Source: Phaeobacter sp. CECT 5382
Lineage (GTDB): Bacteria > Pseudomonadota > Alphaproteobacteria > Rhodobacterales > Rhodobacteraceae
NCBI RefSeq assembly: GCF_001457775.1
Contig: NZ_CYSG01000001.1
Location: forward strand, 124,001 to 188,000
Direction: 5' to 3'
Length of the DNA stretch: 64,000 bases
Shown: piece after piece, positions 27,014 through 35,523 of the stretch
How positions within the stretch are numbered: position 1 is the first letter of the stretch
Layout: each line of letters opens with the position of its first letter
Notes under the pieces: generated by a model
Database searches by the model: none
Told to the model about the DNA's origin: nothing
What the model saw: only the letters and a program-made list of their open reading frames with translations
Program-made: the position numbers and the translations under genes

Positions 27014-27728
27014 CCCTACAGCAAGCTCCCCCGAAACCGATCTGTCCGGAACCGTCCGGGACCGGCACGCAGCGATGCACCATGAGATCCGCCAGCGCAT
27101 CTGCCTGTTGCACTACCCCCCCGGCATGCGCCTGTCTGAAACAGCACTCGCCGAAGAATTCGGTACCAGCCGCACGCCACTGCGGCGGGTGCTGGCCCGG
27201 CTCGAAGACGAAGGCTTGGTGCAGTCACGGCACGGGGTTGGCACCCTGGTCACAGACGCCGACATCACCGAACTTGCACAGGTCTATCGCCTGCGGGTCG
27301 AGCTGACAGAGCTCACGGGACGTCTGGATCCGGTGATGCCCGATGCCGCCTTTCTGGCGCGTCTGGATCAGCTGATCGCCCGCGGAGCCGAGATCATGGC
27401 CTCTGGCACGCCGCATGAATTCACTCAGTTCGATATTGATGTGTTTCAGACCCTGCTGGAGCTGACCGCGAACCTTCCCCTGCGCCAAACGCTGGAACGG
27501 CTATATTTTCAAACCAAACGGATCTGGCTGAGAACTGCGATGGATGCCCAGCTGGACCTGCGGGCAGAGTTTCGCATTTTCCAACATGAGCTGGAGGCGA
27601 TATCACTGGCCCTGCACAGCGGCGATCTGGAGGCCGTGGCCCATATCCAGCGCGCGCATATTTCCATGAGTTTCAAGCGCCTGCAGCAACAGGGCGACCA
27701 AACAGGCCCAGCTTCAGACCTGATCTGA
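27006..27728 (+). CDS. GntR family regulator (FCD/FadR subfamily)
   Basis: 240 residues. N-terminal winged helix: 'IRQRICLLHYPPGMRLSETALAEEFGTSRTPLRRVLARLEDEGLVQSRHGVGTLV'. The C-terminal all-helical FCD ligand domain follows ('VYRLRVELTELTGRL', 'HELEAISLALHSGDLEAVAHIQRAH'). It is the third gene of the M24-M20-GntR operon and probably controls it and the divergent transaminase through the two TTGTGCACAA palindromes. The inducer is expected to be a pathway intermediate. Stop lies nine bases from the convergent DUF1992 gene. Confidence 0.88.
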   Translation: MDDPTASSPETDLSGTVRDRHAAMHHEIRQRICLLHYPPGMRLSETALAEEFGTSRTPLRRVLARLEDEGLVQSRHGVGTLVTDADITELAQVYRLRVELTELTGRLDPVMPDAAFLARLDQLIARGAEIMASGTPHEFTQFDIDVFQTLLELTANLPLRQTLERLYFQTKRIWLRTAMDAQLDLRAEFRIFQHELEAISLALHSGDLEAVAHIQRAHISMSFKRLQQQGDQTGPASDLI

Positions 27729-27736
27729 TCTGCCGC

Positions 27737-28048
27737 TTAAGGCTTGTACGTCTGGCGCGCCAAATCAATCCGCACCTCCATCATCGACATCTCTTTCAGA
27801 ATGTCGCGCCGACGGCTGCGATCACCCGTCTCTTGCAGCTCGGCCCGCAGGTGCGTCAACTCGCGTGCCAAGGCGACAAACTCCGGCACCGCCCCTGCAT
27901 CGCGCAGCATCCGGTTGAACACCTCCCCTTGGGGATCCGAAATCCGTGGCAATGGCTTGCCTGCGCCGGGCAGGTCATCAAACTCCCCCGCCTCCTGAGC
28001 GGCAGTGATCCGAGCGTTGATAAGAGCGGAAAGCGGGTGATCATCCAT
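27737..28048 (-). CDS. DUF1992 (DnaJ homologue subfamily C member 28-type) protein
   Basis: 103 residues from ATG 28048. The conserved start 'LSALINARITAAQEAGEFDDLPGAGKPLP' defines the family; the rest is helical and charged. Function unknown in bacteria. A longer frame to 28096 is open but its leader is unlike the family and runs into the terminator hairpin. Monocistronic, converging on the GntR gene. Confidence 0.86.
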   Translation of the reverse strand: MDDHPLSALINARITAAQEAGEFDDLPGAGKPLPRISDPQGEVFNRMLRDAGAVPEFVALARELTHLRAELQETGDRSRRRDILKEMSMMEVRIDLARQTYKP

Positions 28049-28080
28049 ACCGCCAATCTGACAAGAAAGGCGCCAAAGGA

Positions 28081-28123
28081 AAAGCCCCGCCAGCACACAG
28101 AAGGCTTTCAGACGGGGCTTTTA
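28081..28123 (-). terminator. Terminator of the 5'-nucleotidase gene
   Basis: Inverted repeat AAAAGCCCCG (28081-28090) with CGGGGCTTTT (28114-28123), 23-base loop. Read on the minus strand the stem ends in TTTT, 77 bases after the nucleotidase stop. The symmetry would allow it to work on both strands. Confidence 0.7.
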
Positions 28124-28199
28124 TGATCCACGCCGCTCAACGACCGGCCAGTTTACTTTCTGTTCAGCTGTTTCGCGCGCGAAACAACTGTTCAACCTA

Positions 28200-29780
28200 T
28201 CATTTCTGACTGATACGGCCATCGACATAGGGCTGATACGGGCCCTGCGCGGCGAGATATTCCGCCAGAACATCCGCCAGATCTGGGCCAAAATCATAGG
28301 CATTCTTGTCTTCACCGGCAAAGATCTTGTAACCATCGCCACCATTGCGCACGTAGTTGTTGGTGACAACCAGATAGGTCTTGGCAGCATCAATCGGCGC
28401 AAAGCCTGCGTCAGTGGCGACCATGACCTCCTGCACCCGGCCTTCGTTTGGCGCGACTGAGGCATCCCAGCTGAACTTCAGCCCCGCGACCTGCGGAAAG
28501 CGCCCCTTGACCTCTTCAACTTGGCTGACGCCATTTTCCAGCGCTGCAATCAGGCCTTCGCCCGAGATTTCGAATGTCGACAGGGTGTTCTGAAACGGCA
28601 GCACAGTCAGGACTTCGCCCATGGTGACAGCGCCGGGTTCCAGACTGGCGCGAATGCCGCCGGAATTGGCGATGGCAATGGTCACGCCCTGATCCTTGAC
28701 CCGCTGCAACATGGCATCGGCCACCAGATTGCCCATCTGGCATTCCTGAATGCGGCAAACAGTCCGGTCGCCTTCAACGGCGGCGGCGGTCTCAGCCACC
28801 ACCTTGTTGCGGATCTCGTCGAGCGGCTGGGCCAGCTCTCCGATGCGGGCTAGGGTATCGCTATCCTCAACCACGTTGCCATCCATGATCAGCGGCTCGC
28901 CTGCGGCCACTTTGATGTTGCCCGCGTCATCAAAGGTAACGTTCAACTCACCAAGGAATTTGCCATAGGCATAGGCCTGCACGATGGCCACGCCATTGAC
29001 CATGGTCGGGTATGGCCCGGCAGCTTTTTCGGACTGGTTGGACAGGTAGGTATTGGAATGACCCCCAACGATCACATCTACGCCCCGGGTCTGGGCCGCA
29101 ACCTCCTGATCAACCCGATAGCCGGAATGGCTCAGCACCACGATCTTGTTGACGCCCAGCGCTGTCAGGCGATCTACCTCCCCCTGCACGGCTGCCACGG
29201 GGTCTGAGAACGAAATATTCTTACCGGGGCTGGCCAGATCATGGGTATCTTCGGGGGTCAGACCGATCAGACCGATCTTTTCGCCGCCGCGCTCGATCAC
29301 CGTGGATTTCTGCAGCACGTCGGCCAGATGCGGCTCGGCTGACACATCGGCATTGGACATCAGCACCGGGAATTCCACCGCATCCATAAAACCACGCAAC
29401 ACTTCGGGACCATCGTCGAACTCATGGTTGCCGACGGTCATGCCATCATAGCCCATCTTGTTCATCATCTCGGCCGCGACTTTGCCTTTGTAGTAGGTAT
29501 AAAACAGCGAACCCTGAAACTGATCACCGCCATCCACCAGAATGGAATTATTGCTGCGGCGGCGGGCATCGGCCAGGGCTGTCACCAGACGGGCAGAGCC
29601 GCCAAAGCACTTGCCTTCGGCATTGTCCCCTTCACGGCAGCCGCTGTCATATTTGCTGATCGGCTCAAACCGCGAATGGAAATCATTGGTGTGCAGGATC
29701 GTCAGCTTGTAGTCAGCCGCCGCCATACCGGCTGTCAAACCAAATGCCGTGACCGTGGTGAGGAAACGCGTGAACATCAT
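28200..29780 (-). CDS. Secreted bifunctional metallophosphatase/5'-nucleotidase (UshA-like)
   Basis: 526 residues. Signal peptide MMFTRFLTTVTAFGLTAGMAAA. Calcineurin-like metal site in order: LHTNDFHSRF, DGGDQFQGS, VGNHEFDDG, VVLSHSGYR, VGGHSNTYLS. The C-terminal nucleotidase domain has 'ANSGGIRASLEPGAVTMGEVLTVLPFQNTL' and the substrate-stacking region 'TNNYVRNGGDGYKIF'. It should release nucleosides and phosphate from nucleotides in the periplasm, feeding salvage by the cdd-deoA-deoB-upp genes 25 kb away. ATG 29780 chosen: GGGAG precedes it by five bases. Single gene; no Pho box recognised. Confidence 0.93.
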   Translation of the reverse strand: MMFTRFLTTVTAFGLTAGMAAADYKLTILHTNDFHSRFEPISKYDSGCREGDNAEGKCFGGSARLVTALADARRRSNNSILVDGGDQFQGSLFYTYYKGKVAAEMMNKMGYDGMTVGNHEFDDGPEVLRGFMDAVEFPVLMSNADVSAEPHLADVLQKSTVIERGGEKIGLIGLTPEDTHDLASPGKNISFSDPVAAVQGEVDRLTALGVNKIVVLSHSGYRVDQEVAAQTRGVDVIVGGHSNTYLSNQSEKAAGPYPTMVNGVAIVQAYAYGKFLGELNVTFDDAGNIKVAAGEPLIMDGNVVEDSDTLARIGELAQPLDEIRNKVVAETAAAVEGDRTVCRIQECQMGNLVADAMLQRVKDQGVTIAIANSGGIRASLEPGAVTMGEVLTVLPFQNTLSTFEISGEGLIAALENGVSQVEEVKGRFPQVAGLKFSWDASVAPNEGRVQEVMVATDAGFAPIDAAKTYLVVTNNYVRNGGDGYKIFAGEDKNAYDFGPDLADVLAEYLAAQGPYQPYVDGRISQK

Positions 29781-29937
29781 AATCACTCCCGTTGTTTTTC
29801 TTTGCCCTGATCGTGCGACTAAAGCACGCGCCAGTCAAAGGGGAAAAACAACCTTTCCGGGTTTCCACCCGCTCCGGGTCCGGCTTTGCACGGCAACAGG
29901 GCTTGATTCCAAATCGTCAGCGGGGCATCAGACCCTC

Positions 29938-30276
29938 ATGCTGATCTATAAAATCCTTCGCGCCGATGAATGGTCGGCCTTCCAGTCCCAAGGCGAAACC
30001 CTTGGCGCGCCCATCGATCTGAGCGATGGTTTCATTCACTTTTCTACGGCCACTCAGGCCGCCGAGACCGCAGCCAAGCATTTCGCCGATGCCGAAGGGC
30101 TGTGGTTACTGGCCTTTGAGGCCGACTCTCTGGGAGATGCGCTAAAATGGGAAGTCTCGCGCAATGATGCGCTATTTCCCCATCTCTATCGCAAGATGAC
30201 CCTGGCCGAGGTGCTCTGGGCCAAGCCCCTGCCACTGCAGGGTGGCGTGCACCAATTCCCGGACGCAATGGTATGA
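29938..30276 (+). CDS. DUF952 family protein
   Basis: 112 residues, a small cytoplasmic protein of the DUF952 family: 'LIYKILRADEWSAFQSQG', 'LSDGFIHFSTATQAAETAAKHF', 'LKWEVSRNDALFPHLYRKM'. The fold is related to ADP-ribosyl-processing KptA/ART-type proteins by structural reports, but no role is proven. First gene of a four-gene chain with DUF1330, pyrD and arsC-like, joined by four-base overlaps. ATG 29938; sequence further upstream is not family-like. Confidence 0.85.
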   Translation: MLIYKILRADEWSAFQSQGETLGAPIDLSDGFIHFSTATQAAETAAKHFADAEGLWLLAFEADSLGDALKWEVSRNDALFPHLYRKMTLAEVLWAKPLPLQGGVHQFPDAMV

Positions 30277-30704
30277 GCGGACACCTAGACCCGAACCGCG
30301 ACCAGTTCGATGCCTTCAAGGCGCTGGAGCGTGGTCACCCGATCGAGATGCTCAATCTGGTGAAGTTTCGCGGTATTGCCGCCTACCCTGCCGGACATGC
30401 GCTGGCCGACAAGGGCCTGACAGGGGCTGAGGCCTATAAAAACTATGGTCGCGACACCGGACCGATCTTTGCCAATCTGGGTGGCCAGATCATCTGGCGT
30501 GGCGGTTTCGAGACCACCCTGATTGGCCCCACGGATGAAGCCTGGGACGAAGTCTTTGTCGCCCGCTACCCGGATGCCCATGCCTTTTTGGCCATGGTCT
30601 CCAACCCTGATTACCAAAAAGCCGTGGTACATCGGCAGGCGGCGGTTGCGACCTCGCGCCTGATCCGCACCAAACCCGGCAATACCGGAGCGACATTCGG
30701 ATGA
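30273..30704 (+). CDS. DUF1330 family protein
   Basis: 143 residues with a ferredoxin-like alpha/beta barrel signature: '[11 protein letters not shown]', '[32 protein letters not shown]', '[34 protein letters not shown]'. Members bind or transform small molecules or act as dimeric barrels; biochemical function here unknown. Overlaps DUF952 and pyrD by four bases each, so its level tracks pyrD. Confidence 0.85.
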   Translation: MSGHLDPNRDQFDAFKALERGHPIEMLNLVKFRGIAAYPAGHALADKGLTGAEAYKNYGRDTGPIFANLGGQIIWRGGFETTLIGPTDEAWDEVFVARYPDAHAFLAMVSNPDYQKAVVHRQAAVATSRLIRTKPGNTGATFG

Positions 30705-31759
30705 AACTGACCGAAAAACTGGCGCTGAAGGCGCTGCACAGGGTAGATCCCGAAACGGCCCATAGCCTGTCGATCAAGGCGCTAACCTCCGGTCTCGCCC
30801 CGGCCCCAGGCCCGGTGACATCGGCACGATTGAAAACACAGATTGCAGGAATTGATCTGCCCAATCCTGTTGGCTTGGCCGCGGGCTTTGACAAAAATGC
30901 CGAGGCGCTGACACCGCTGTCGCGTGCCGGTTTCGGCTTTATCGAGGTGGGCGCTGCAACCCCGCGTCCGCAGCCCGGCAATCCAAAGCCGCGCCTGTTC
31001 CGCCTGTCCGAGGATCGCGCCGCCATCAACCGCTTTGGCTTCAACAACGAAGGCATGGAGGTGATTGCCGCGCGATTGGCCAAACGTCCCAAGGATGCCG
31101 TCATTGGCCTCAACCTTGGCGCCAACAAGGACAGCGATGATCGCGCCGCAGATTTTGCCCGCGTACTGGCCCATTGCGGCGCGCATCTGGATTTTGCCAC
31201 CGTCAATGTGTCGTCGCCCAATACCGAAAAGCTGCGCGATCTGCAGGGCAAGGCCGCTCTTTCGGCACTGCTGCGCGGTGTCATCGAGACCCGAGACGGG
31301 CTGGCGCGCCGGGTGCCGGTGTTTTTGAAAATCGCGCCCGATCTGGACCGCGAGGGCATCGAAGACATCGCCGCCGTCGCGCAGGACGTGGGCATTGACG
31401 CGGTCATTGCCACCAATACGACCCTGTCGCGCGAGGGGTTGCAGAGCCTGCACCGCGATGAGGCCGGCGGCCTGTCCGGCGCGCCCCTGTTTGAAAAATC
31501 CACCCGCGTGCTGGCGCAGCTGTCTGAACTGCTGAATGGGACGGTGCCACTAATTGGCGTCGGTGGCATTTCCAATGCTGAACAGGCCTATGCTAAGATC
31601 TGCGCCGGGGCCTCGGCGGTTCAACTCTATACCGCCATGGTCTATGGCGGACTGTCGCTCGCCGGTGACATTGCCCGCGGTCTGGACGATCTGCTGGCGC
31701 GCGACGGCTTTGCCAATGTCGCGGACGCTGTAGGCTGCAAACGAGGGCACTGGCTATGA
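30701..31759 (+). CDS. pyrD: Dihydroorotate dehydrogenase, quinone-linked class 2
   Basis: 352 residues. Class 2 markers: N-terminal membrane-association helix region '[21 protein letters not shown]', '[16 protein letters not shown]', '[21 protein letters not shown]', '[12 protein letters not shown]', catalytic serine in [19 protein letters not shown]-phosphate loops '[16 protein letters not shown]' and '[14 protein letters not shown]'. Fourth step of de novo pyrimidine synthesis, passing electrons to ubiquinone at the inner membrane. Overlaps both neighbours by four bases. Confidence 0.97.
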   Translation: MKLTEKLALKALHRVDPETAHSLSIKALTSGLAPAPGPVTSARLKTQIAGIDLPNPVGLAAGFDKNAEALTPLSRAGFGFIEVGAATPRPQPGNPKPRLFRLSEDRAAINRFGFNNEGMEVIAARLAKRPKDAVIGLNLGANKDSDDRAADFARVLAHCGAHLDFATVNVSSPNTEKLRDLQGKAALSALLRGVIETRDGLARRVPVFLKIAPDLDREGIEDIAAVAQDVGIDAVIATNTTLSREGLQSLHRDEAGGLSGAPLFEKSTRVLAQLSELLNGTVPLIGVGGISNAEQAYAKICAGASAVQLYTAMVYGGLSLAGDIARGLDDLLARDGFANVADAVGCKRGHWL

Positions 31760-32097
31760 TCACCTATTGGCACAATCCGCGCTGTTCAAAATCCCGTGCA
31801 GGGCTTGCCCTGCTACAAGAGCGCGGAGCTGAACATCAGCTGCGCCTCTATCTGCAAGACGCCCCCAGCCTGCAAGAGGTCACCGCTTTGCGGGATGCTT
31901 TGGGGATGTCGGCCTTTGAAATGATGCGAACTGGTGAAAAGACCTTCAAGGCGTTGGGCCTCAGCAAGACCAGCGCCGAGGCAGAACTGCTCGCGGCTAT
32001 GGTGGCCCATCCGATCCTGATCGAACGCCCCATTGCAGTCAAAGACGGCAAAGCCGCAATCGGCCGCCCAACCGAGGCGATTGAAGCGCTGCTGTGA
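31756..32097 (+). CDS. ArsC/Spx-family thioredoxin-fold reductase
   Basis: 113 residues: '[23 protein letters not shown]' gives the redox Cys of glutaredoxin-coupled ArsC, and '[21 protein letters not shown]' is the conserved C-terminal substrate segment. It probably reduces arsenate or acts as a related glutaredoxin-dependent reductase; no arsenite efflux gene is near, so an arsenic role is not secured. Last gene of the DUF952-DUF1330-pyrD chain, followed by a hairpin. Confidence 0.85.
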   Translation: MITYWHNPRCSKSRAGLALLQERGAEHQLRLYLQDAPSLQEVTALRDALGMSAFEMMRTGEKTFKALGLSKTSAEAELLAAMVAHPILIERPIAVKDGKAAIGRPTEAIEALL

Positions 32098-32109
32098 CGT
32101 TCCGTCTCG

Positions 32110-32138
32110 CTGCCCAAGCGTGCCTCGCTCTTGGGCAG
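32110..32138. terminator. Hairpin between convergent genes
   Basis: Nine-bp perfect stem CTGCCCAAG/CTTGGGCAG (32110-32118 with 32130-32138), 11-base loop, filling the 47-base gap between the arsC-like stop and the cupin stop. No T tract on either side, so termination is inferred from position. Confidence 0.5.
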
Positions 32139-32144
32139 TAAACC

Positions 32145-32805
32145 CTATTGTGCCGTAAGAACCCGCGGCAGAGCGAGCTGCGCCCTGTCCCTTTGCAGTT
32201 TTACCAGATCGGACAGCATCGGTGCGTGTTCGAAATCATCTCGCCACAGCACCAGACAAAGCACCGGATCAGCTCCGGTTTCCGTCGCATGGGGCTGGTT
32301 GCGCCCGTGAAACACCGTATCCCCTGACCGAAGCGTCACATCGGCACTGCCCTCTTTGCGAAACACCGCGCTGCCGGAAATGATCAGGTAAAGCTCTGCG
32401 GCCTGATGTTCGTGCCAAGGGTAATAAAGATGCGGCGGCATGTAGACGATCCAGGCGCGCAAGGCTGCACTGCTATAGGGGCCACCCTCACCAATTATCG
32501 GATAACAGCCAAAACGGTCGAGGAAATCCTGACCGACCTCCTCGGCGCGGTAGTGTTCGCGCCACTGTGCTACCTGCCCGGCTGCAACCACTGCTGCTTG
32601 CAGATCCGCCAGTGCACTGCTGCCAAACCCGCCTTCGCGCTGTAGCAGGGCAGTGGCGCCCTTGTGGACGACCTCCACCGGCTGTGCTGCCCAGATCCGG
32701 CGGCATGGGGGCAAAGCGACGCAGCGCCTCATGGCTTTGGTGAACCCTGAACAGCGCCTGCAGCAGCGCGGCAAAAACATCGAAGTGAACTGGTGTGTTT
32801 TCCAT
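32145..32805 (-). pseudogene. DMSP-lyase-family cupin (DddL/DddQ-like), frameshifted
   Basis: The downstream two thirds read as a DMSP-lyase-type cupin: metal motif YYPWHEHQAAELYLIISG (His, His, Glu, Tyr), GDTVFHGRNQPHAT with the last His, and CLVLWRDDF. DddL/DddQ cleave dimethylsulfoniopropionate to DMS and acrylate. Going upstream in that frame the protein becomes Cys/Arg-rich nonsense before about 32690. The neighbouring minus frame instead starts a plausible protein at ATG 32805 (MENTPVHFDVFAALLQALF...FAPMPPDL) that turns to nonsense just where the first begins. Removing one base from GGG (minus strand, 32690-32692) or CCCCC (32707-32711) joins them into about 219 residues. Either a broken gene or a sequence error. 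Confidence 0.72.
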
Positions 32806-33067
32806 CCGCAAGATACGCGGCACGGCAAAGCTGCCTCTCTCGCTCAATCGCGACATCGGCGTCTTTTTTGAGCCAGAAACACTGGATTTCATCGGCTTTA
32901 TTCGGAGAAACCGCAGCTTAGGAAAGGCCAAATCAAGACTAAGAAAGATCCTTCTTTCGTCCATCGGATCTAGCAGCGAAAGCTGTCGGAAAGCCCTGAT
33001 CGGGGCACAGAAAAACCGCAGCCGCCACTGGCGACCGCCCCTCATCTGCCCCAAGGAGACCCAAGGC

Positions 33068-34210
33068 ATGGCAAAAGATCACATCGATCCGGTAGAGGCA
33101 TTGCGCCAGAACACCGCGCAGCCGTTTGAGACAGCCCGCGCCATGCCGCCCGAAGTCTACACAACGCAGGCCTTCCTCGACGAGGAACTGGCGCATGTGT
33201 TTTCCAAGGAGTGGTTCTGTGTCGGACGCGCCGACAGTCTGGCCAACCCCGGCGACTATACCACCTGCGATTTGGCCGGGCAGCCGGTTCTGGTGATCCG
33301 CGACCGTGATGGCGATCTGCGCGCGCTCTCCAACGTCTGCCTGCACCGGATGTCGACCCTGTTGCATGGCCGCGGTACTGCTCGCGCCATCGTCTGTCCC
33401 TACCATGCCTGGACCTACAATCTGGACGGATCCCTACGCGGCGCCCCGGCGATGACCCTGAACGAGGGGTTCTGCAAGGACCAGTATCAGTTGCCGCAGG
33501 TCCGCTGCGAAGAATGGCTGGGCTGGGTCTTTATCACCCTGAACCAGGACGCCGCACCGGTTGCTGACCAGCTGTCGCAGGTCGCCGAGATGATCGCGGG
33601 CTACGACATGACCAACTACACCGAAGCCTTTTATGAAGAGCACGTCTGGGACACCAACTGGAAGGTACTGGCCGAAAACTTCATGGAGAGCTACCACCTG
33701 CCAGTCTGCCATGCAGGCACCATCGGGGGCCTCAGCAAGCTCGAAGACATGATCTGCCCGCCCGGCGAGGATGCGTTCAACTATCACACCATCCTCAAGG
33801 ACGAGAGCCTGCGCATCGCCATGGCGCATGACAAGAACACGCGGCTGGAGGGGGACGCACGCCGCACCACCTATCTGCTGGCGCTGTATCCATCGCTGTT
33901 GATCACCCTGACGCCCGGCTATTTCTGGTATCTCAGCCTGCACCCCAAAGGTCCCGGCCAGGTGCACATCCGTTTTGGCGGCGGCATGTCCAATGATTTC
34001 GCTGATGACACTGATATGGAACAGAATTTTGCAGACCTGAAAGCCCTGTTGGATGACGTCAACGTCGAAGATCGTGGCTGCACCGAGAAGGTTTTCAACG
34101 GGCTCTCGTCAGGTAAGGCAGCACCCGGCCATCTGTCGCATCTGGAACGGCCCAATTACGACTTTGCGCAGTATCTAATGGGGCGCATCGAGGCGGGCAA
34201 AGCGGGCTAG
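33068..34210 (+). CDS. Rieske non-heme iron oxygenase, alpha subunit (1)
   Basis: 380 residues. Rieske centre C-x-H...C-x2-H: CLHRMSTLL and CPYHAWTYNL near residues 95-117. Catalytic iron region NWKVLAENFMESYHLPVCH near residues 197-215. The residue that bridges the two metal sites is Glu (ESYH) rather than the Asp of ring-hydroxylating dioxygenases; Glu here is known in carnitine monooxygenase CntA and occurs in related enzymes acting on quaternary ammonium compounds. No reductase gene is adjacent. ATG 33068 with AAGGAG at 33053-33058. Divergent from the DMSP-lyase-like cupin and followed by a paralogue. Confidence 0.88.
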   Translation: MAKDHIDPVEALRQNTAQPFETARAMPPEVYTTQAFLDEELAHVFSKEWFCVGRADSLANPGDYTTCDLAGQPVLVIRDRDGDLRALSNVCLHRMSTLLHGRGTARAIVCPYHAWTYNLDGSLRGAPAMTLNEGFCKDQYQLPQVRCEEWLGWVFITLNQDAAPVADQLSQVAEMIAGYDMTNYTEAFYEEHVWDTNWKVLAENFMESYHLPVCHAGTIGGLSKLEDMICPPGEDAFNYHTILKDESLRIAMAHDKNTRLEGDARRTTYLLALYPSLLITLTPGYFWYLSLHPKGPGQVHIRFGGGMSNDFADDTDMEQNFADLKALLDDVNVEDRGCTEKVFNGLSSGKAAPGHLSHLERPNYDFAQYLMGRIEAGKAG

Positions 34211-34307
34211 TCTCGCCGCAAGCCAAAAACAAAGATCAAAACACTCTTGCGCAGCCTCCGGGCGGCGCAAAACCAAGCCGCATGTCTTTGCGAAGCCAGA
34301 GCCATGC

Positions 34308-34349
34308 CCAAAAGTGACGACAACAAGGCCAAAAGTGACGACAACAAGG
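34308..34349. repeat. 21-bp perfect tandem duplication upstream of the second Rieske gene
   Basis: Two identical 21-base units at 34308-34328 and 34329-34349; the core is AAAAGTGACGACAACAAGG. The second copy runs straight into the GGGAGGA ribosome site (34348-34353), so the duplication lengthens the leader without altering the start. Confidence 0.95.
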
Positions 34350-34358
34350 GAGGACGCC

Positions 34359-35489
34359 ATGCGCGATTTGAGGACAACATTGCAGGAACTGGCGGCCTTG
34401 CCGGCCGACCGGCCCATGGGCATGCCGGGGGCATTTTATACTTCGCAGCAGCAGTTCGAATGGGAGAAAGCCACGGTGTTGCGCCAGGGTTGGCACTGTC
34501 TGGGACGCGCTGATGAAATCCCTGAGCCAGGTGATTTTTTCACCGTTCAATTGCTGGATGAGCCACTAATCGTGGTGCGTGGCGATGACGATCAGATCCG
34601 CATTCTTGCCAATGTCTGCCGCCATCGCGGCATGCCGCTGGCCGAAGGGCGCGGCAACGTAAAACGTTTCATCTGCTCCTATCATGCCTGGATGTATGGC
34701 CGCGACGGGGCTTTGTTGCGGGCGGCGCGGATGGAAAACGCCGGCTTTGACGCCAAAGCCTGCCGCCTGCATGGGCATAACATGCAGATATGGCAGGGTT
34801 TCATCTACTGCAGCCTTGACGCCGACGCCGCCCCCTTTGGCAGCGAGAGCGATCCCTTGGACAGCCTTCTGGCCCCCTATGAGACCGAAAGTTTCAGGGT
34901 CGTCCATACCGCCGAGGAAAACTGGCACACCAACTGGAAATGTCTCGTCGAGAATTTCATGGAAGGCTATCATCTGTCGGTGGTCCATCCGCAGACCCTG
35001 CATGGCTACACCCCGACGGGCCTGGCGAAGAAATCCGTGTCGGGGCCTGGCTATACCTCCTATTGTGCCAACTACCCCGATGGGATTGAATCCCGTGGTC
35101 TGGGTGCTCCGGGGCTCACATCTGACGAACGCCAACGGTCTTCGCTGTTTGCGCGGTTCCCGACCCAGGTGGCCAGCCAGGCCGCCAGCCTTTTGGTGTC
35201 GATCTCGATCTTTCCACTGGCAGCCGATCTGATCCGGGTGAAATGGACCATGTCCACCTATGGCGATGATCTGGACGCAGAAACCATTCAGGCGCGCGTC
35301 AAGCTCTGGGAAGAGGTCAATCGCGAGGACCGTGAAAAGCTGGAGCGCATGCAGCTGGCGCTGAAATCACAACATGCCCAGACCGGGCCGCTGGCTGGTG
35401 AAGACTATGAGGGCACCATTCGCGACTTTCAGATCTGGCTGGCGCAGCAGGATGCGTCGTTCGAACCAGCAGCGCAGGCTGCCGAATAG
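34359..35489 (+). CDS. Rieske non-heme iron oxygenase, alpha subunit (2)
   Basis: 376 residues, paralogous to the preceding gene. Rieske motifs CRHRGMPL and CSYHAWMYG; catalytic segment NWKCLVENFMEGYHLSVVHPQT with Glu at the bridging position. The C-terminal part (LVSISIFPLAADLIRVKWTMS, then a charged helical tail) differs from copy 1, so the pair may be successive enzymes in one pathway rather than duplicates. Electrons must come from a reductase elsewhere. ATG 34359 with GGGAGGA at 34348-34353; an in-frame ATG at 34314 lies inside the tandem repeat and is rejected. Confidence 0.88.
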   Translation: MRDLRTTLQELAALPADRPMGMPGAFYTSQQQFEWEKATVLRQGWHCLGRADEIPEPGDFFTVQLLDEPLIVVRGDDDQIRILANVCRHRGMPLAEGRGNVKRFICSYHAWMYGRDGALLRAARMENAGFDAKACRLHGHNMQIWQGFIYCSLDADAAPFGSESDPLDSLLAPYETESFRVVHTAEENWHTNWKCLVENFMEGYHLSVVHPQTLHGYTPTGLAKKSVSGPGYTSYCANYPDGIESRGLGAPGLTSDERQRSSLFARFPTQVASQAASLLVSISIFPLAADLIRVKWTMSTYGDDLDAETIQARVKLWEEVNREDREKLERMQLALKSQHAQTGPLAGEDYEGTIRDFQIWLAQQDASFEPAAQAAE

Positions 35490-35523
35490 AGAAACACCAA
35501 ATAAAAACACTGCGCGGGCGGGG

